Source: Pycnococcus provasolii
Lineage: Eukaryota > Chlorophyta > Pseudoscourfieldiophyceae > Pseudoscourfieldiales > Pycnococcaceae
Assembly: GCA_938743325.2 (NCBI GenBank)
Contig: OW568899.1
Coordinates: 368,577-432,576 of the forward strand
Direction of reading: 5' to 3'
DNA length: 64,000 bases
The notes beneath the pieces were generated by a model. It worked only from the letters and a program-made list of their open reading frames with translations, did no database searches and was not told the origin of the DNA. This document shows positions 17,282-26,878 of this stretch, in pieces. A program made the translations under genes and the position numbers. Numbering within the stretch: the first letter of the stretch is position 1; each line of letters begins with the position of its first letter.

Positions 17282-18997
17282 ATGGCGTCCCCGTCCGCCT
17301 CGCTCTTCGCGTCACTGCTGACCGGTGGAGGCAAAACGAAGGGAAGCGGCGGAAATCACGCGACGAGGTTCGACCGAAAGAGGTTCGCATCCGACGTCGC
17401 ACTTTTCGAACACAAAACGCCGAAGCCAGCCTCGGGGAGTGACAACGACGCGCACGCCGCCGCCGCACCGCCGTCGGAGCCGCCGCCACCCACATCCCTC
17501 GACACTCCGGAGGCTGCCCTGCTCTACCGAAAGGCAAAGCGCATACGCGTTGATGTCGACGCCGGCGCTGTCATCCCACCGCCCGCGCCCGACCTGGCGT
17601 CCATCGACGCGCACATGAACGCACGCGTCGTCACAGCGCTGCGTGTGGGCAGCTTCGCGAACGCCACCGCTTGCCAAAGCCAGTGCTACACGCTCATGGC
17701 GGCGGGATTCGACGTACTATGCTGCGCACCCACAGGATCTGGGAAAACGCTCGCTTTCCTTGCACCGGTGCTGTCGTCGTTCGTGCAAAGGCGCGAGAAG
17801 GATTCGACGCCCTGCACGCACGCCGTCGTGCTCGCACCAAGCCGAGAGCTGGCGGCGCAGACGGCGCGCGTGCTCAAGTCGCTAGCGGCGGGGGCGAGCG
17901 TCAAGGTGCGCGTGGATACCGGGGTGAAGGACGACGAGAAGAGAGCCAACGCCAGCAAGGCGGTGCCAGATTTCGTCGTGTGCACGCCCGACGCGTGCGC
18001 GAGCCGGCTGCGCAAGCTTGGCAAGGTGCGTGCGCTGGTGCTCGACGAGGCGGATCGTCTGCTGCTCGACGACGGCATTCGTGCGCATGTGCAGACAATC
18101 GTGGCGGCGTGCACATCAAAGCACCTGCGCATGCACATGTTCAGCGCAACAATCCCGGAGAAGGTGGACGCAATGGCACGAGAGATGTTTCGCCATCCTG
18201 CGCGTGTCTACGTCGGCGTGCGAAACACGCCCGTCTCGCACGTTCGACAGCAGCTCGTATACTGCGGGCACGGCGGGCAGGAGACGGGCAAGATGATCGC
18301 AGTGAAGTCTGTGTTGCGTGGTAAGCTTGAGGACCTCGGTGGAAGCTTTGGCGGAGAAGACGACACCACAGATGATCGCGGCGTTCGATCGCGGCGTGTC
18401 TTTCCGTGCCTGATATTCTGCCGCAGCGTCGCGCGCTGCCAAGCACTCTTCGAGCAAGTGCGTGCTCTTTTTGCAAGCCTGCAGTCGGGCGACAGCGCGG
18501 CGGCGGCACGCCGCGTCGTGGGTTTGCACGGCGGCATGTCAACCTCTGCTCGGCAGGATGCGCTGACTCGATTTCGAAGCGGCGACGCTTGGGTTCTCGT
18601 CGCCACTGACGTGCTAAGCCGCGGCGTGGACTTTGCCGGAGTGCGCCTCGTCGTGAACTACGACTTCCCAAGCACGGCGGCAGATTATGTGCATCGTGTG
18701 GGGCGCGCGGGACGCGCGCCAACCGCTGCGGCATCCGCGAGTGCCCAGGCGCCACTTGCCAGGGCTGTCACGTTGTACACTGCCGACGACGCCGACGCCC
18801 TTCGTCCATGCGCTGCGCTCATTCGAGAGGCTGGCGGTGGTGCATTTTTGCCTGATTGGCTCGACGGCGGCACATCCGCGAGCGGGGGTGGAGACAGGAA
18901 GCGTCGGCGCGGCGGTGGATGGAGGGTGGAAAAGGACCCTGGCGCCAACGCAATCAGCGGAAGGCGCGAGGTGAGACGGCGCAAGCCTAAAGAGTGA
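17282..18997 (+). CDS. DEAD-box RNA helicase, DDX52/Rok1-like
   Basis: 571 residues with the full helicase core in order: TACQSQ (Q motif), APTGSGKT (about 149-156), APSRELA, TPD, VLDEAD (about 252-257), FSAT (about 286-289), LVATDVLSRGVDF and HRVGRAGR (about 470-477). The pre-core KRIRVDVDAGAVIPPP and the NYDFPSTAADYVHR stretch resemble Rok1/DDX52, a nucleolar helicase for 18S rRNA maturation. A basic, Gly-rich tail ends the protein. No intron is seen. The start is the first ATG after a pyrimidine-rich leader. A TGTAA motif overlaps the stop region. Confidence 0.9.
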   Translation: MASPSASLFASLLTGGGKTKGSGGNHATRFDRKRFASDVALFEHKTPKPASGSDNDAHAAAAPPSEPPPPTSLDTPEAALLYRKAKRIRVDVDAGAVIPPPAPDLASIDAHMNARVVTALRVGSFANATACQSQCYTLMAAGFDVLCCAPTGSGKTLAFLAPVLSSFVQRREKDSTPCTHAVVLAPSRELAAQTARVLKSLAAGASVKVRVDTGVKDDEKRANASKAVPDFVVCTPDACASRLRKLGKVRALVLDEADRLLLDDGIRAHVQTIVAACTSKHLRMHMFSATIPEKVDAMAREMFRHPARVYVGVRNTPVSHVRQQLVYCGHGGQETGKMIAVKSVLRGKLEDLGGSFGGEDDTTDDRGVRSRRVFPCLIFCRSVARCQALFEQVRALFASLQSGDSAAAARRVVGLHGGMSTSARQDALTRFRSGDAWVLVATDVLSRGVDFAGVRLVVNYDFPSTAADYVHRVGRAGRAPTAAASASAQAPLARAVTLYTADDADALRPCAALIREAGGGAFLPDWLDGGTSASGGGDRKRRRGGGWRVEKDPGANAISGRREVRRRKPKE

Positions 18998-19732
18998 TGT
19001 AACGAAATGCATGTTGTACGATTATCATTTTTCCCAATGCAGTCTGCACCTGCAGCGAAGTATGTAGCGAAGGTCAGAGACACCGCCCGGCAGCTTAGTC
19101 TAATTGGGTGGTCGTCACATTTGTTCTTAGATACTTACCTGAGTTACAGGTATCTTCGTTCGACCCTTCCAACAACAAAGGTGCAGTAGACGAGCTAAAT
19201 GTTTAGGTAAGATAGTACAGTACGGTATGGTCAGAGGTTAACCTTAGTGTAAGAGCCTTAGACCAAACTTCGACAAAAACGTATGTGTTATTGACCGGTA
19301 AAACATAATTTAGTACTACAATACCGACCGGTACAGTAATAGACTATGGAGTGGAGGGCATTCGAAAGCAACACCACTACAGTAAGTACGCCTCTCTGTA
19401 GAGTTTTTCTTCGAGGAACAAGGAACAAGGAAGAGGACGATTTCACCGACCGTTCATCCCGAGTAACCTCGTTGTGCCTGACTGACCTGAAAGGCGAACC
19501 ACTTACTTTACTGGGAAGAACCATTCACCATTCCCCAGGGAGGGTCCGGTCCGTCCGGTGTTCTCACTAGACTATGACCCGCACGAAACTTACCCGGGTA
19601 GTCTATGTATGTGCAGCCCCTCCCCTTCCTCCCCTTCCTCTCCGCTTGTCTTCCTTCCTCTCCGCTCCCGTGCATCCATCCAACCAACCTCTCCCATCAT
19701 AGACTAGGTATAGAAAATACGGAACTGTCAGT
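18998..19732. other. Intergenic
   Basis: About 730 bases of mixed, AT-richer DNA between two plus-strand genes. A CCTTCC-rich pyrimidine tract (about 19617-19660) probably belongs to the leader of the next gene. No gene or repeat family is recognised. Confidence 0.6.
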
Positions 19733-21343
19733 ATGGCGGAGACGTCTTCATCTTCGATATCGGAGGATATCGTCGTCTCGGCTGAACCAGAGGAGCCGGA
19801 GGATACCACGCAACGCACGCACCAGACGTCCTCCGGAGACGGGTTCGCAACCTTCCACAGGCCGAGGACCACGTACAAACCGTCGCCGTACGGCGAGGAA
19901 CTCAACAAACATGCGGCGGGGAAACAACTGCCGCGCGTCGCGAATCTTACGGCGCGTATTCAGCCGTCGTACGTCTACGCACCTGGACCCGCAGACTACG
20001 TGCCTGCAAGAGACCGTGCGGGCGTCGCGGACGTCGGGCGATACAAAGCTAACCCAAGACAAGGGCCCGCGACGTTCTTCACCACCGAGGCTAGCACCTT
20101 GCTCCCGGAGCCGAGCCAACGCGCGTCCCCTCGAACCGCGGGGTTCTCGTCGCCAGGACGATACACGCCTGGGAAGGACAGTCTCTGCCTGCATAGCCCG
20201 AGCTGGAGGGGAAGGAGTGGCGTGCGCACCGATGGAGTTGCGCCGGCAGAAAGCTACATGGAAAGCCCGCCACCCACCGCTTACAGCCGCAGAACGGGCA
20301 CTCAACTAGGAACAAACAAGTTTGGAAAGACGGACGTGATGTACACCGCGAAGGAACGCGCGTTTATGGACGTCGCTAGCAGGTACACGGTCACCGACCG
20401 CATGACGATGAGCCAGATGCAAAAAGGTTGGCCGGGCGGATACGGGCCAGACAAGCTGAGCCACTACCCAGGCTCGCAGCACTACCTGCGCGACCTCAAC
20501 CGGCTGCCCACGCGCATGGGACGCGGGAACTTCGGAGGATACGTGGGACTGTACGGCGGGTCGCAGCACTCGTTCGGCGGAAGGCAAGGAATGGCTGGGC
20601 CGGACACGGTTCGTGATCCGGTGTGGCGTGGTATGCTGTATCCGCGATTCATCGACAACGCGCACCTCGACGAGGCGCTCGGGCGTGAAAGCGTGGGGCC
20701 CGCGCGCTACGACATTTTGCGCGAGACGCATCTTGGAGGGCCAGCCGTTGAAGGAGATCTGTGGTGGAATGCGGGACGTAGCGTTCACGCGGGCCATTCC
20801 ATCGTCAACGGCAAGCCCGTTGGCCTGCTGGATCCGCCTAGCGTCTGCGCGCCGAAGATGCCATTCAGCTCACCGCCCAAGCTGGGAAGCGAGGTGCGGC
20901 CCGGACCTGCAACACGCAATCCCACCGCTACGCGTGACGGTACGAAGGTGAATGCGACAGCGAGCGTGGCTGCCGCTCCACGTTTTGGGACGGACAAGCA
21001 GCGTTGGCGAGCCGAGGAGGCGGCGGAGGTGGAAAGATGCAAGGCCATGCCCGGCGGTTGGCACCAGCCCTTCCTCACCGAGGCGCACAACCTGAACGAG
21101 AACGTTGGCACATTTTCTCCTGGACCTGTGTACTATTCTGACTGCAACACCGTGAACGATCAGAGGTGCACACAGTTCACGTCGATGCGCAAGCCGCGTG
21201 GATTCAGCTTCGGTACGGGCGAGCGGTTCAACTACGGAAATGGCATGTCATCCGGCGGCATGGCAATTCAGGGCCGGTGCTGGGCTGGCGAGCCTGCGGG
21301 AGCAACCGCGAAGCGAACTGCGTCGAAGTCGGAGACGCTTTGA
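19733..21343 (+). CDS. Sperm-tail PG-rich (SHIPPO-like) repeat protein
   Basis: 536 residues, basic and low in hydrophobic helices. It carries spaced Pro-Gly motifs: APGPADYVP, RQGPATFF, SSPGRYTPG, VRPGPATRN and FSPGPVYYSD, plus FGTDKQRW and SFGTGERFNYG. These resemble the sperm-tail PG-rich repeats of proteins bound to axonemal or cortical microtubules. A microtubule or flagellar role is inferred from motif type. The first 40 residues are acidic and Ser-rich. No intron is seen. A TTTC run follows the stop. Confidence 0.65.
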   Translation: MAETSSSSISEDIVVSAEPEEPEDTTQRTHQTSSGDGFATFHRPRTTYKPSPYGEELNKHAAGKQLPRVANLTARIQPSYVYAPGPADYVPARDRAGVADVGRYKANPRQGPATFFTTEASTLLPEPSQRASPRTAGFSSPGRYTPGKDSLCLHSPSWRGRSGVRTDGVAPAESYMESPPPTAYSRRTGTQLGTNKFGKTDVMYTAKERAFMDVASRYTVTDRMTMSQMQKGWPGGYGPDKLSHYPGSQHYLRDLNRLPTRMGRGNFGGYVGLYGGSQHSFGGRQGMAGPDTVRDPVWRGMLYPRFIDNAHLDEALGRESVGPARYDILRETHLGGPAVEGDLWWNAGRSVHAGHSIVNGKPVGLLDPPSVCAPKMPFSSPPKLGSEVRPGPATRNPTATRDGTKVNATASVAAAPRFGTDKQRWRAEEAAEVERCKAMPGGWHQPFLTEAHNLNENVGTFSPGPVYYSDCNTVNDQRCTQFTSMRKPRGFSFGTGERFNYGNGMSSGGMAIQGRCWAGEPAGATAKRTASKSETL

Positions 21344-21612
21344 CATGTTTTATGTATCATGATTTCTTTCTTTCTTTCTTTTCCATGAAATGAAACATGC
21401 TGTATCATGCAAGCTGTTGTTCCCAGTCAGGCTTTCACATCCAAGCAAAGTCAAAAATCGGCACATTCCCCGCAGGTTAGTCCGCTGAGACGTCAAGCCA
21501 AAGTAGGAAGTTGTTTTCAGCTGGCGCGTGCACCTCGTGAGCGACATACATGAGTGAGTGAGAGGCGTGTGCAACTGCATCTGCGAAGGCAGCAGCAGCA
21601 GAGAGAAGCCCG

Positions 21613-21637
21613 AGGGTTAGGGTTAGGGTTAGGGTTA
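21613..21637 (+). promoter_or_regulatory. TTAGGG cluster upstream of small two-exon gene
   Basis: Four tandem GGGTTA units end about 95 bases before the ATG at 21734. Confidence 0.6.
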
Positions 21638-21733
21638 CGGTATTGTTCCAGAGAGTTCTTCCAGGTGCAGATCTCATATTTCCTCTTCTTCTTTCTCTTC
21701 CCTCGTTCCGTGACTGACTGACTGTTCTCCGCC

Positions 21734-22080
21734 ATGCCGAAGTCTTCGTGGGAGTTCCTCACGGGCGGAAAACTCGACGCCGAGCAGCAGGAGAAGAAGG
21801 AAGAAGTCAGGCTCGCGCGAGAAAGACTTGCGGAGTTTGGTACGTCCAAATCATGTCCATGGCGTCCGGATGAAATAACAACCATCACTAACAGCCTAGC
21901 ACACCTCACAAAACAGAAAGAAAGGCTGACCCGAACAACACGGAGATGCAAGCCTTGCTCAAGCAAATGCGAGAGCACGTCGCGTCGCTCGTGCGCACAT
22001 CAGGGGTGGACAACGCAGAACCGGAGGGCGACCCGGCCGACGAAGTCGTCGACAAACGACGCGGGTTCTACATCCCGTAA
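21734..22080 (+). CDS. Small hypothetical protein, two exons
   Basis: Exon 1 is 21734-21839 (MPKSSWEFLTGGKLD to RLAEF), intron 21840-21916 (77 bases), exon 2 21917-22080 ending in RRGFYIP and TAA. The intron begins GTACGT, has CTAAC 24 bases before its AG end, and joins in phase 1 to give AEFERKADPNNTE; read through, the frame loses protein character. The 89-residue product is charged and helical in the middle with a conserved-looking FYIP end. The family is not recognised; small mitochondrial or organelle assembly proteins have similar size and composition, but that is a guess. Confidence 0.7.
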
Positions 22081-22288
22081 AAGCAAAACAAAGAACGCCA
22101 ATCAACTGTTGCTCATGGGATTTTTTGTTCGTTCAGTAACGGATGTAGTTTTACTTCTTCGAACGGTTGTCGTCCATCCACAACACCAATCACAATTCAC
22201 TCGTCCAGCACATACGTTGGCGCTTTGGATTTGGAAGTACAGTACGACTGGTGTGCACCTTTTTACAAATGTATTTTGAAAAGTTCTC

Positions 22289-23746
22289 TCAGCTGTGCGC
22301 CGCGCTCAGATTCTGCCTCGCCCAGCTTACCGTTTCTCCGAGCTGGTCAGCAATTCCAAAGCTCGCGTCGGCGCTTGCCGTGGGGCGCGGAACGACGCCA
22401 GCGTCCGTGACAACATCCGCCTCCGTCTCAGGCTCGTGAACGAGTTCCGCCTGCGTTGTCATGGTGTCGAGCGCCAGGGCACCGGGAATTGTGACGACGT
22501 CTGTGGGTGTTGGTGCAATGCCTGCGACTTCAGCAGTCGCGGCGCCTTCCACCCTGTCAAATCGGGAGTCGTATGCACCATCGTCTTCGTCCTGGTGTGC
22601 CTGTGGAGCATCGCCGGCAGCGCTGGCGGGGTGGCCACCTTCACCATCTGCCATGACACCGCCCCCTTCGCCGACGAGGGCAGGAACCGATGCCAGCGTG
22701 AGCTCCGTGTTCGCCTGCTGGATCAGAACCTGATGTCGAAAAGCCGGTCGACTCTGCGCGTCGTCCTGCAGCACCACCTCGTTCGCAAGCCTTCGCCAAA
22801 GCCTGCACACGCGCCCCGCGGAGGCGAGCCACTCGCCCGTTCCGTCGATGCGACGCAGCTGGTGGAAGACCTTGATGAGCAGAGTCTCGGGCATGCTCTG
22901 CCAGCACATGGGCTGGTTGTCCGCGTCGTCGTCGTCGTTGTTGTTGCCGTTGCCGTCCCCGTTCGCGTCCGCGTTATTTTCCGGCGCGTCTGGTGGCTGG
23001 CGCACGCTCGGCTCCGCGTGGTGGTTGACGTTCGCATTTGTCGTCGCCTGCGTGTCGAGCGCAGCCTGCACGCTGTTGCCCGAGACTTCGAGAACGTGCA
23101 GCTCCGAAGCCGCGGGTGCGACCGCCGCCTCTGGCGCTGCCGTTGCGGCTGTTTGCTGCTCGACGTCCGCGTCGGCATTATCGTCCGCCGCGACGGCGAC
23201 CGCGGACTCTGCCCTTGTCGTCGCGAGCATTCTCTGCCTCTTCGGCGCCGGCGCGCCCGCGGAGGCTGCGGCGGCGTTGTCGTCGTCTTCGTCGTGGTGT
23301 TGGTTTCGCGCGACGCGCGGGTCGCTCGGCGCTGGTGCGGCGGCGTTGTAGTTGTCGTTGTCTTGGTCGTCGTCGTGGTCGTCGTGGTCGCCGTCGAGCC
23401 TGCTGTTGTGCTCGTGCGTTCGAGCCGCTTGGCGTGTGGGCGTGGCTGCATCCTCCAAGATGGACGCTCGGCTGACTCTCCTTCTGACGAGTCCCCCTCC
23501 GTTGGCTTCGTCGTTGTCGTTGTCGTTGTCGTTGTTTGCGTGCGCCCCCCCACCTTCCGCATCGTCGTTCGCGCCGTGCATGTGTGCAAACTCGTCTGGG
23601 TTGTTGTACTGCGACTGCTGGTACTCGAAGCCACCACCAGTGTGTTCGTTTTGGTACTGACTGCCGAAAGCGGTACTGACGAAGGCCTGGGCACCTGGAT
23701 GGTGCCTTGGGGGCTCGACATCCATGTTGCTGTCCTGCTGCGCCAT
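22289..23746 (-). CDS. F-box protein with long low-complexity N-terminus
   Basis: 485 residues. The first 270 are dominated by Asn, Asp, His, Ala and Gln runs. An F-box follows: CWQSMPETLLIKVFHQL, then the Trp-rich end VCRLWRRLANEVVL. F-box proteins link substrates to the SCF ubiquitin ligase through Skp1. No WD40, LRR or Kelch substrate domain is recognisable in the acidic Ala-rich C-terminus, so the target is unknown. The ATG at 23746 is preferred because the open frame upstream crosses a GGGGA repeat. A long antisense frame on the plus strand is an artefact of biased codons. TGTAA lies downstream near 22262 on this strand. Confidence 0.75.
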   Translation of the reverse strand: MAQQDSNMDVEPPRHHPGAQAFVSTAFGSQYQNEHTGGGFEYQQSQYNNPDEFAHMHGANDDAEGGGAHANNDNDNDNDEANGGGLVRRRVSRASILEDAATPTRQAARTHEHNSRLDGDHDDHDDDQDNDNYNAAAPAPSDPRVARNQHHDEDDDNAAAASAGAPAPKRQRMLATTRAESAVAVAADDNADADVEQQTAATAAPEAAVAPAASELHVLEVSGNSVQAALDTQATTNANVNHHAEPSVRQPPDAPENNADANGDGNGNNNDDDDADNQPMCWQSMPETLLIKVFHQLRRIDGTGEWLASAGRVCRLWRRLANEVVLQDDAQSRPAFRHQVLIQQANTELTLASVPALVGEGGGVMADGEGGHPASAAGDAPQAHQDEDDGAYDSRFDRVEGAATAEVAGIAPTPTDVVTIPGALALDTMTTQAELVHEPETEADVVTDAGVVPRPTASADASFGIADQLGETVSWARQNLSAAHS

Positions 23747-24413
23747 ATGTTCTTCAAGTTGTTGCTTTGTTGTTTGTTGTGTTGTTTGTTGGGGGAGGGC
23801 GAGGGGAAAGCAGGGAGCGGAAAGCAGAGAGGGGAGGGGAGGGGAGGGGAGGGGAGGGGACCCCCTTTCTGAGAAAGCAGGCCAGATGTCCTTCTGCGAG
23901 TGAGAATTGGGCACTATTTTTATCGCGGGCTGGAAAAAGAACAGGAAAAAGGGAAAAGGGGAAAAGGGGAAAACTCACAAGGCGTTTTCTGTTTTCTGTG
24001 GGAGAAGATAGGATGGTTTTCGTTTCGTTAATTTCGGGGTTTCGGGTCCCCGTGAACTGCAAGGGTTAGGGTTTTTTTTATAGTGGGTTCTCGTGACCTG
24101 TTCTCGAGTAGGGTTCTCGTGCTCTTCTGTTCTTTCCTTTCCTTCTCGCCTCTCGCCCACCCCAGCCCCCCTGGCCTGGGCCCGGGGGGGTCTCTCGCGT
24201 GTTTGTCGTTCCTCGGAGTGGGGTGCTGTCGTGTTGCCCCTCCCGGCCAGAAAACCACTTCTTCCAGGGGTGCTCGACCCCTCCCCGACGGGCGTAACCG
24301 TTTTGAGGTTGCTTTTTCCTAACCCTCCCTTGGCCCCCTCCCTTCCATCAATCTCCACCCCTTTATTAGCCGTCACTCTCTCTTCTCAGATTGTTACCTT
24401 AGGTGGTGTGGTT
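23747..24413. other. Divergent intergenic region
   Basis: It separates the F-box gene (minus) and the peroxiredoxin gene (plus). It has a GGGGA repeat (about 23832-23860), GGGGAAAA repeats (about 23945-23970) and a short TTAGGG pair at 24062-24075. No gene is seen. Confidence 0.65.
24062..24075 (+). promoter_or_regulatory. Short TTAGGG pair in F-box/peroxiredoxin intergenic region
   Basis: Two tandem GGGTTA units, about 315 bases before the F-box start and 340 before the peroxiredoxin start. Weak as a single site; noted because such sites recur. Confidence 0.4.
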
Positions 24414-25169
24414 ATGTCGCACGTCATGTCGCGCTCTCTTCACGTCTCGCACACCTCTAGGTCTAGGGCTCAAGTCGGAGTGTGCCGCGCCGCGCTCTGG
24501 CGCACATCGCCTCAACCAAAAGCGCGAGGAGGCAACAACTCCAGCGCGGGCAGAACGCATCAGCCGGGGGGACGAAGTTTCGACTCCGCGCCCATCTCCG
24601 CCGCAACGTCGTCGTCGCCGCCGTCGTCGTCGTCGTCCGAACGGTGCGAAGAGATCGTCCTGCTAAAAACCGTGCAGGAGGGAGACGCGCTGCCTGACGT
24701 CAAGCTCTCGTACTTTGACGAAGACGGAAATATGCGAGAGGTGACGACGCGCGAACTCTTCGCGGGGAAAAAGGTGGTGCTCTTCGCGGTGCCTGGCGCA
24801 TTCACGCCGACGTGCAGCACGAGGCACCTGCCAGGGTTCGTCAAACTCGCGCCAACGTTGCGCGAGAAAGGGGTGGACGAGGTGGCGTGCGTGAGCGTGA
24901 ACGACGCCTTTGTGATGGACGCTTGGAGCAAGTCCGTGGGAACGCAGGGTGAGATTCTCATGCTCGCCGACGGGTCAGCGAAGTTGGCGAGAGAACTCGG
25001 CGTTGAGCTCGACTTGACGGACAAGGGTCTCGGCCTGCGCAGCCGAAGGTATGCCATGCTCATCGACGACTGCGTCATCACACACCTCAACTTGGAGGAG
25101 GGTGGTGCGTTCACAGTCTCGTCTGCGGAGGATATGCTCAAGTGGGTGGACGACAACTTGTCTTCATAG
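24414..25169 (+). CDS. Type II (Prx5-like) peroxiredoxin, plastid-targeted
   Basis: 251 residues. The first 75-80 are Ser/Arg/Ala-rich without acidic residues until SERCEE, as expected of a plastid transit peptide. The mature part matches PrxII/Prx5: [22 protein letters not shown] with the peroxidatic Cys134, and [16 protein letters not shown] with the resolving Cys159, 25 residues later as in this class. The end is [14 protein letters not shown]. It reduces hydrogen peroxide and organic peroxides using thioredoxin or glutaredoxin. The ATG at 24414 was chosen because it gives a proper transit peptide; the open frame upstream is not transit-like. Confidence 0.92.
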   Translation: MSHVMSRSLHVSHTSRSRAQVGVCRAALWRTSPQPKARGGNNSSAGRTHQPGGRSFDSAPISAATSSSPPSSSSSERCEEIVLLKTVQEGDALPDVKLSYFDEDGNMREVTTRELFAGKKVVLFAVPGAFTPTCSTRHLPGFVKLAPTLREKGVDEVACVSVNDAFVMDAWSKSVGTQGEILMLADGSAKLARELGVELDLTDKGLGLRSRRYAMLIDDCVITHLNLEEGGAFTVSSAEDMLKWVDDNLSS

Positions 25170-25614
25170 AATAACCCGATACATATATATATATGTATGT
25201 ATGGTTTTGACTTCAGGGTACGTAAGCACTTCGACTTCGCGTGTTTTCTTGCTTTAGCTGGTGCTTGTTCACTACACGGGTGACCTACGCCCTGCCGTTT
25301 TGTCTCTTCTTGTGACAGTGGTGGGGAACATTTTTTAGCCCAACATCAACGCACCAGCAAACTTAGTTGAACGAGCCTTTTATTTGTTCTTGGTCAGTGG
25401 CCGTTTCGGCTACGCTGCTTGTGTACAAAAAATTATAGACACACATTCGTTTACTCACGGCTTTTCCCACTCTCCTCAAAACCGTCTCAGGATGCAGAAA
25501 TGTTTCTTCTTCTCTATTTGTGTTCCAATTTTTCATCATTTCTTGTTTTGGTTGTATTTACACGAAGTTTGACGTGTAACACAACTACAATTTCTGTTTC
25601 GTACAAATTTCTTT
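25170..25614. other. Convergent 3' intergenic region
   Basis: AT-rich DNA between two convergent genes, with an ATATAT run at about 25182-25195 and TTTACA (a reverse-strand TGTAA) near 25556. No gene is seen. Confidence 0.65.
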
Positions 25615-26436
25615 TTAGCTTTTGTTCACCTTCATCGCCGCCAACTCGCCAACCAGCTTGGATTCCTCACGCATGCGCATACGCATGAAGTAGCTCTGGC
25701 GCTGCGCGCTTCCAGGACGTGTAGGTGGTGGAGGAGGTGCTGACTGCGTTCCTGAGTCAGTTGCTGATGTTGCTATAAATATTTCTGGCTCGGGGGCAGG
25801 AGAGGCGGCTGCAGGTGTCGACGTACCACCACCCGATCGCCACTCACGCAAGGCCTCCTGGAACGAGTTTGCCGCCTCCCTTTCGTCGTACGCGCCGTCG
25901 AGAAGCGACGTCTCCTCCTCCTCTTCGTTCGTCTGTCCCGCAAGTTCGTTCAGGCGACGAGATGGGCCGAAGAGCGCGTCAAGTTGTGCGTTCGACGGCC
26001 TTTGGTTGGTGTGTTGCTGCTGCTGCTTCACGGCATCCCCCGTCATGGGCAGTGCGAGCATGTCGTTCTCGTCGCTTTCGAACCAGCTGCTGGTGGTTTG
26101 TTTGGAAGTTGCAGTGGTTGTGGTTGTTGACGAGGCTGCGGCTGCGGCTGCGGCTGCGGCTGTCTTATTCTTCGCTTTCTGCGCGTCTCCTCTCTTGATG
26201 GTTCCCGGCGCATACCCGCGCAGGCGTCCGCTCGCTCCCGACGACCATATTGCGCCTGCCGAAGCGCCCGCCGGTCCGTTTCGGTTCATGATGGCCGCTC
26301 TCCTGTTTCTCTCGTCCGCCATGGTGGCTCTGAGTTCCGCGAGTCTCATTTCCACCTCCGCCTCGTCGCGCGCGAGTTGCGTGCGGTTGACCCTGTGCTT
26401 ATTGTGGGATCCGGGGCCGGGGTCGAAGCCGGGCAT
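25615..26436 (-). CDS. Hypothetical protein, Ala/Gln/Glu-rich
   Basis: 273 residues. An N-terminal basic helix (VNRTQLARDEAEVEMRLAE) is followed by a poly-Ala and Thr segment, then FESDENDM, NEEEEETSLLDG and a short conserved-looking motif ANSFQEALREWRSG, then a Pro-rich stretch and a final helix ending KLVGELAAMKVNKS. No family is recognised; S-F-x-E-A-L-x-x-W-R motifs occur in some ciliary proteins, a weak hint only. The reverse-strand frame stays open far upstream under the amidase gene, but the ATG at 26436 fits the gene boundary and follows the TTAGGG-containing spacer. Confidence 0.55.
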   Translation of the reverse strand: MPGFDPGPGSHNKHRVNRTQLARDEAEVEMRLAELRATMADERNRRAAIMNRNGPAGASAGAIWSSGASGRLRGYAPGTIKRGDAQKAKNKTAAAAAAAAASSTTTTTATSKQTTSSWFESDENDMLALPMTGDAVKQQQQHTNQRPSNAQLDALFGPSRRLNELAGQTNEEEEETSLLDGAYDEREAANSFQEALREWRSGGGTSTPAAASPAPEPEIFIATSATDSGTQSAPPPPPTRPGSAQRQSYFMRMRMREESKLVGELAAMKVNKS

Positions 26437-26878
26437 GATGGAGTCCTCTTGCTTGAGAGGAGTCGTCCGAAGCAAGAGCTTAACTAGTAAGAGAGGTGCC
26501 CTAGGTGGGTGAAAATGGCGTAGATTTCCACCTGGAAGGGGAAGGGAAGGCGTTGACTGACAAACTCCCTTTTCCGAGAGGACTAGAGGAGGGGTGCCAA
26601 ACGTGATTCCAAGGGCAAGGAGGGAGGGAGGGCAGGTGCAGGAATGCGGAGGGGTCCCGAACCCGAGAGAGAAGGTTCGGGTTAGGGTTGTCAGGGTTAG
26701 GGTTCTAGGGTGATTCCTATTCGTCTTGGGTTCATCAACGGGTTGTCGTTCCCTTGGTTCCCCTCCCTCCTTCCCTCCTTCTCTCACCTTCTCTCTCTCT
26801 CTCTCTCGGGTGTTTTTCTGTTTTTTGTGTGACATTGCCAGATAGATATTTGATGGGAACCTTACTTGTTCATTTGTC
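26437..26878. other. Divergent promoter region
   Basis: Between the unknown protein gene (minus) and the amidase gene (plus). It contains a TTAGGG cluster and a CTCTCTCT tract before the amidase. No gene is seen. Confidence 0.6.
26680..26710 (+). promoter_or_regulatory. TTAGGG cluster in divergent promoter
   Basis: GGGTTAGGGTTGTCAGGGTT and a following AGGGTTC form two short telomere-like runs. They lie about 170 bases before the amidase start and 245 before the divergent gene. Confidence 0.5.

Noticed and set aside
22295-23872. 525-codon plus-strand frame over the F-box gene
   Set aside because: It is antisense to a frame with a clear F-box, and its Val/Arg runs are the mirror of the Asn/Asp repeats.
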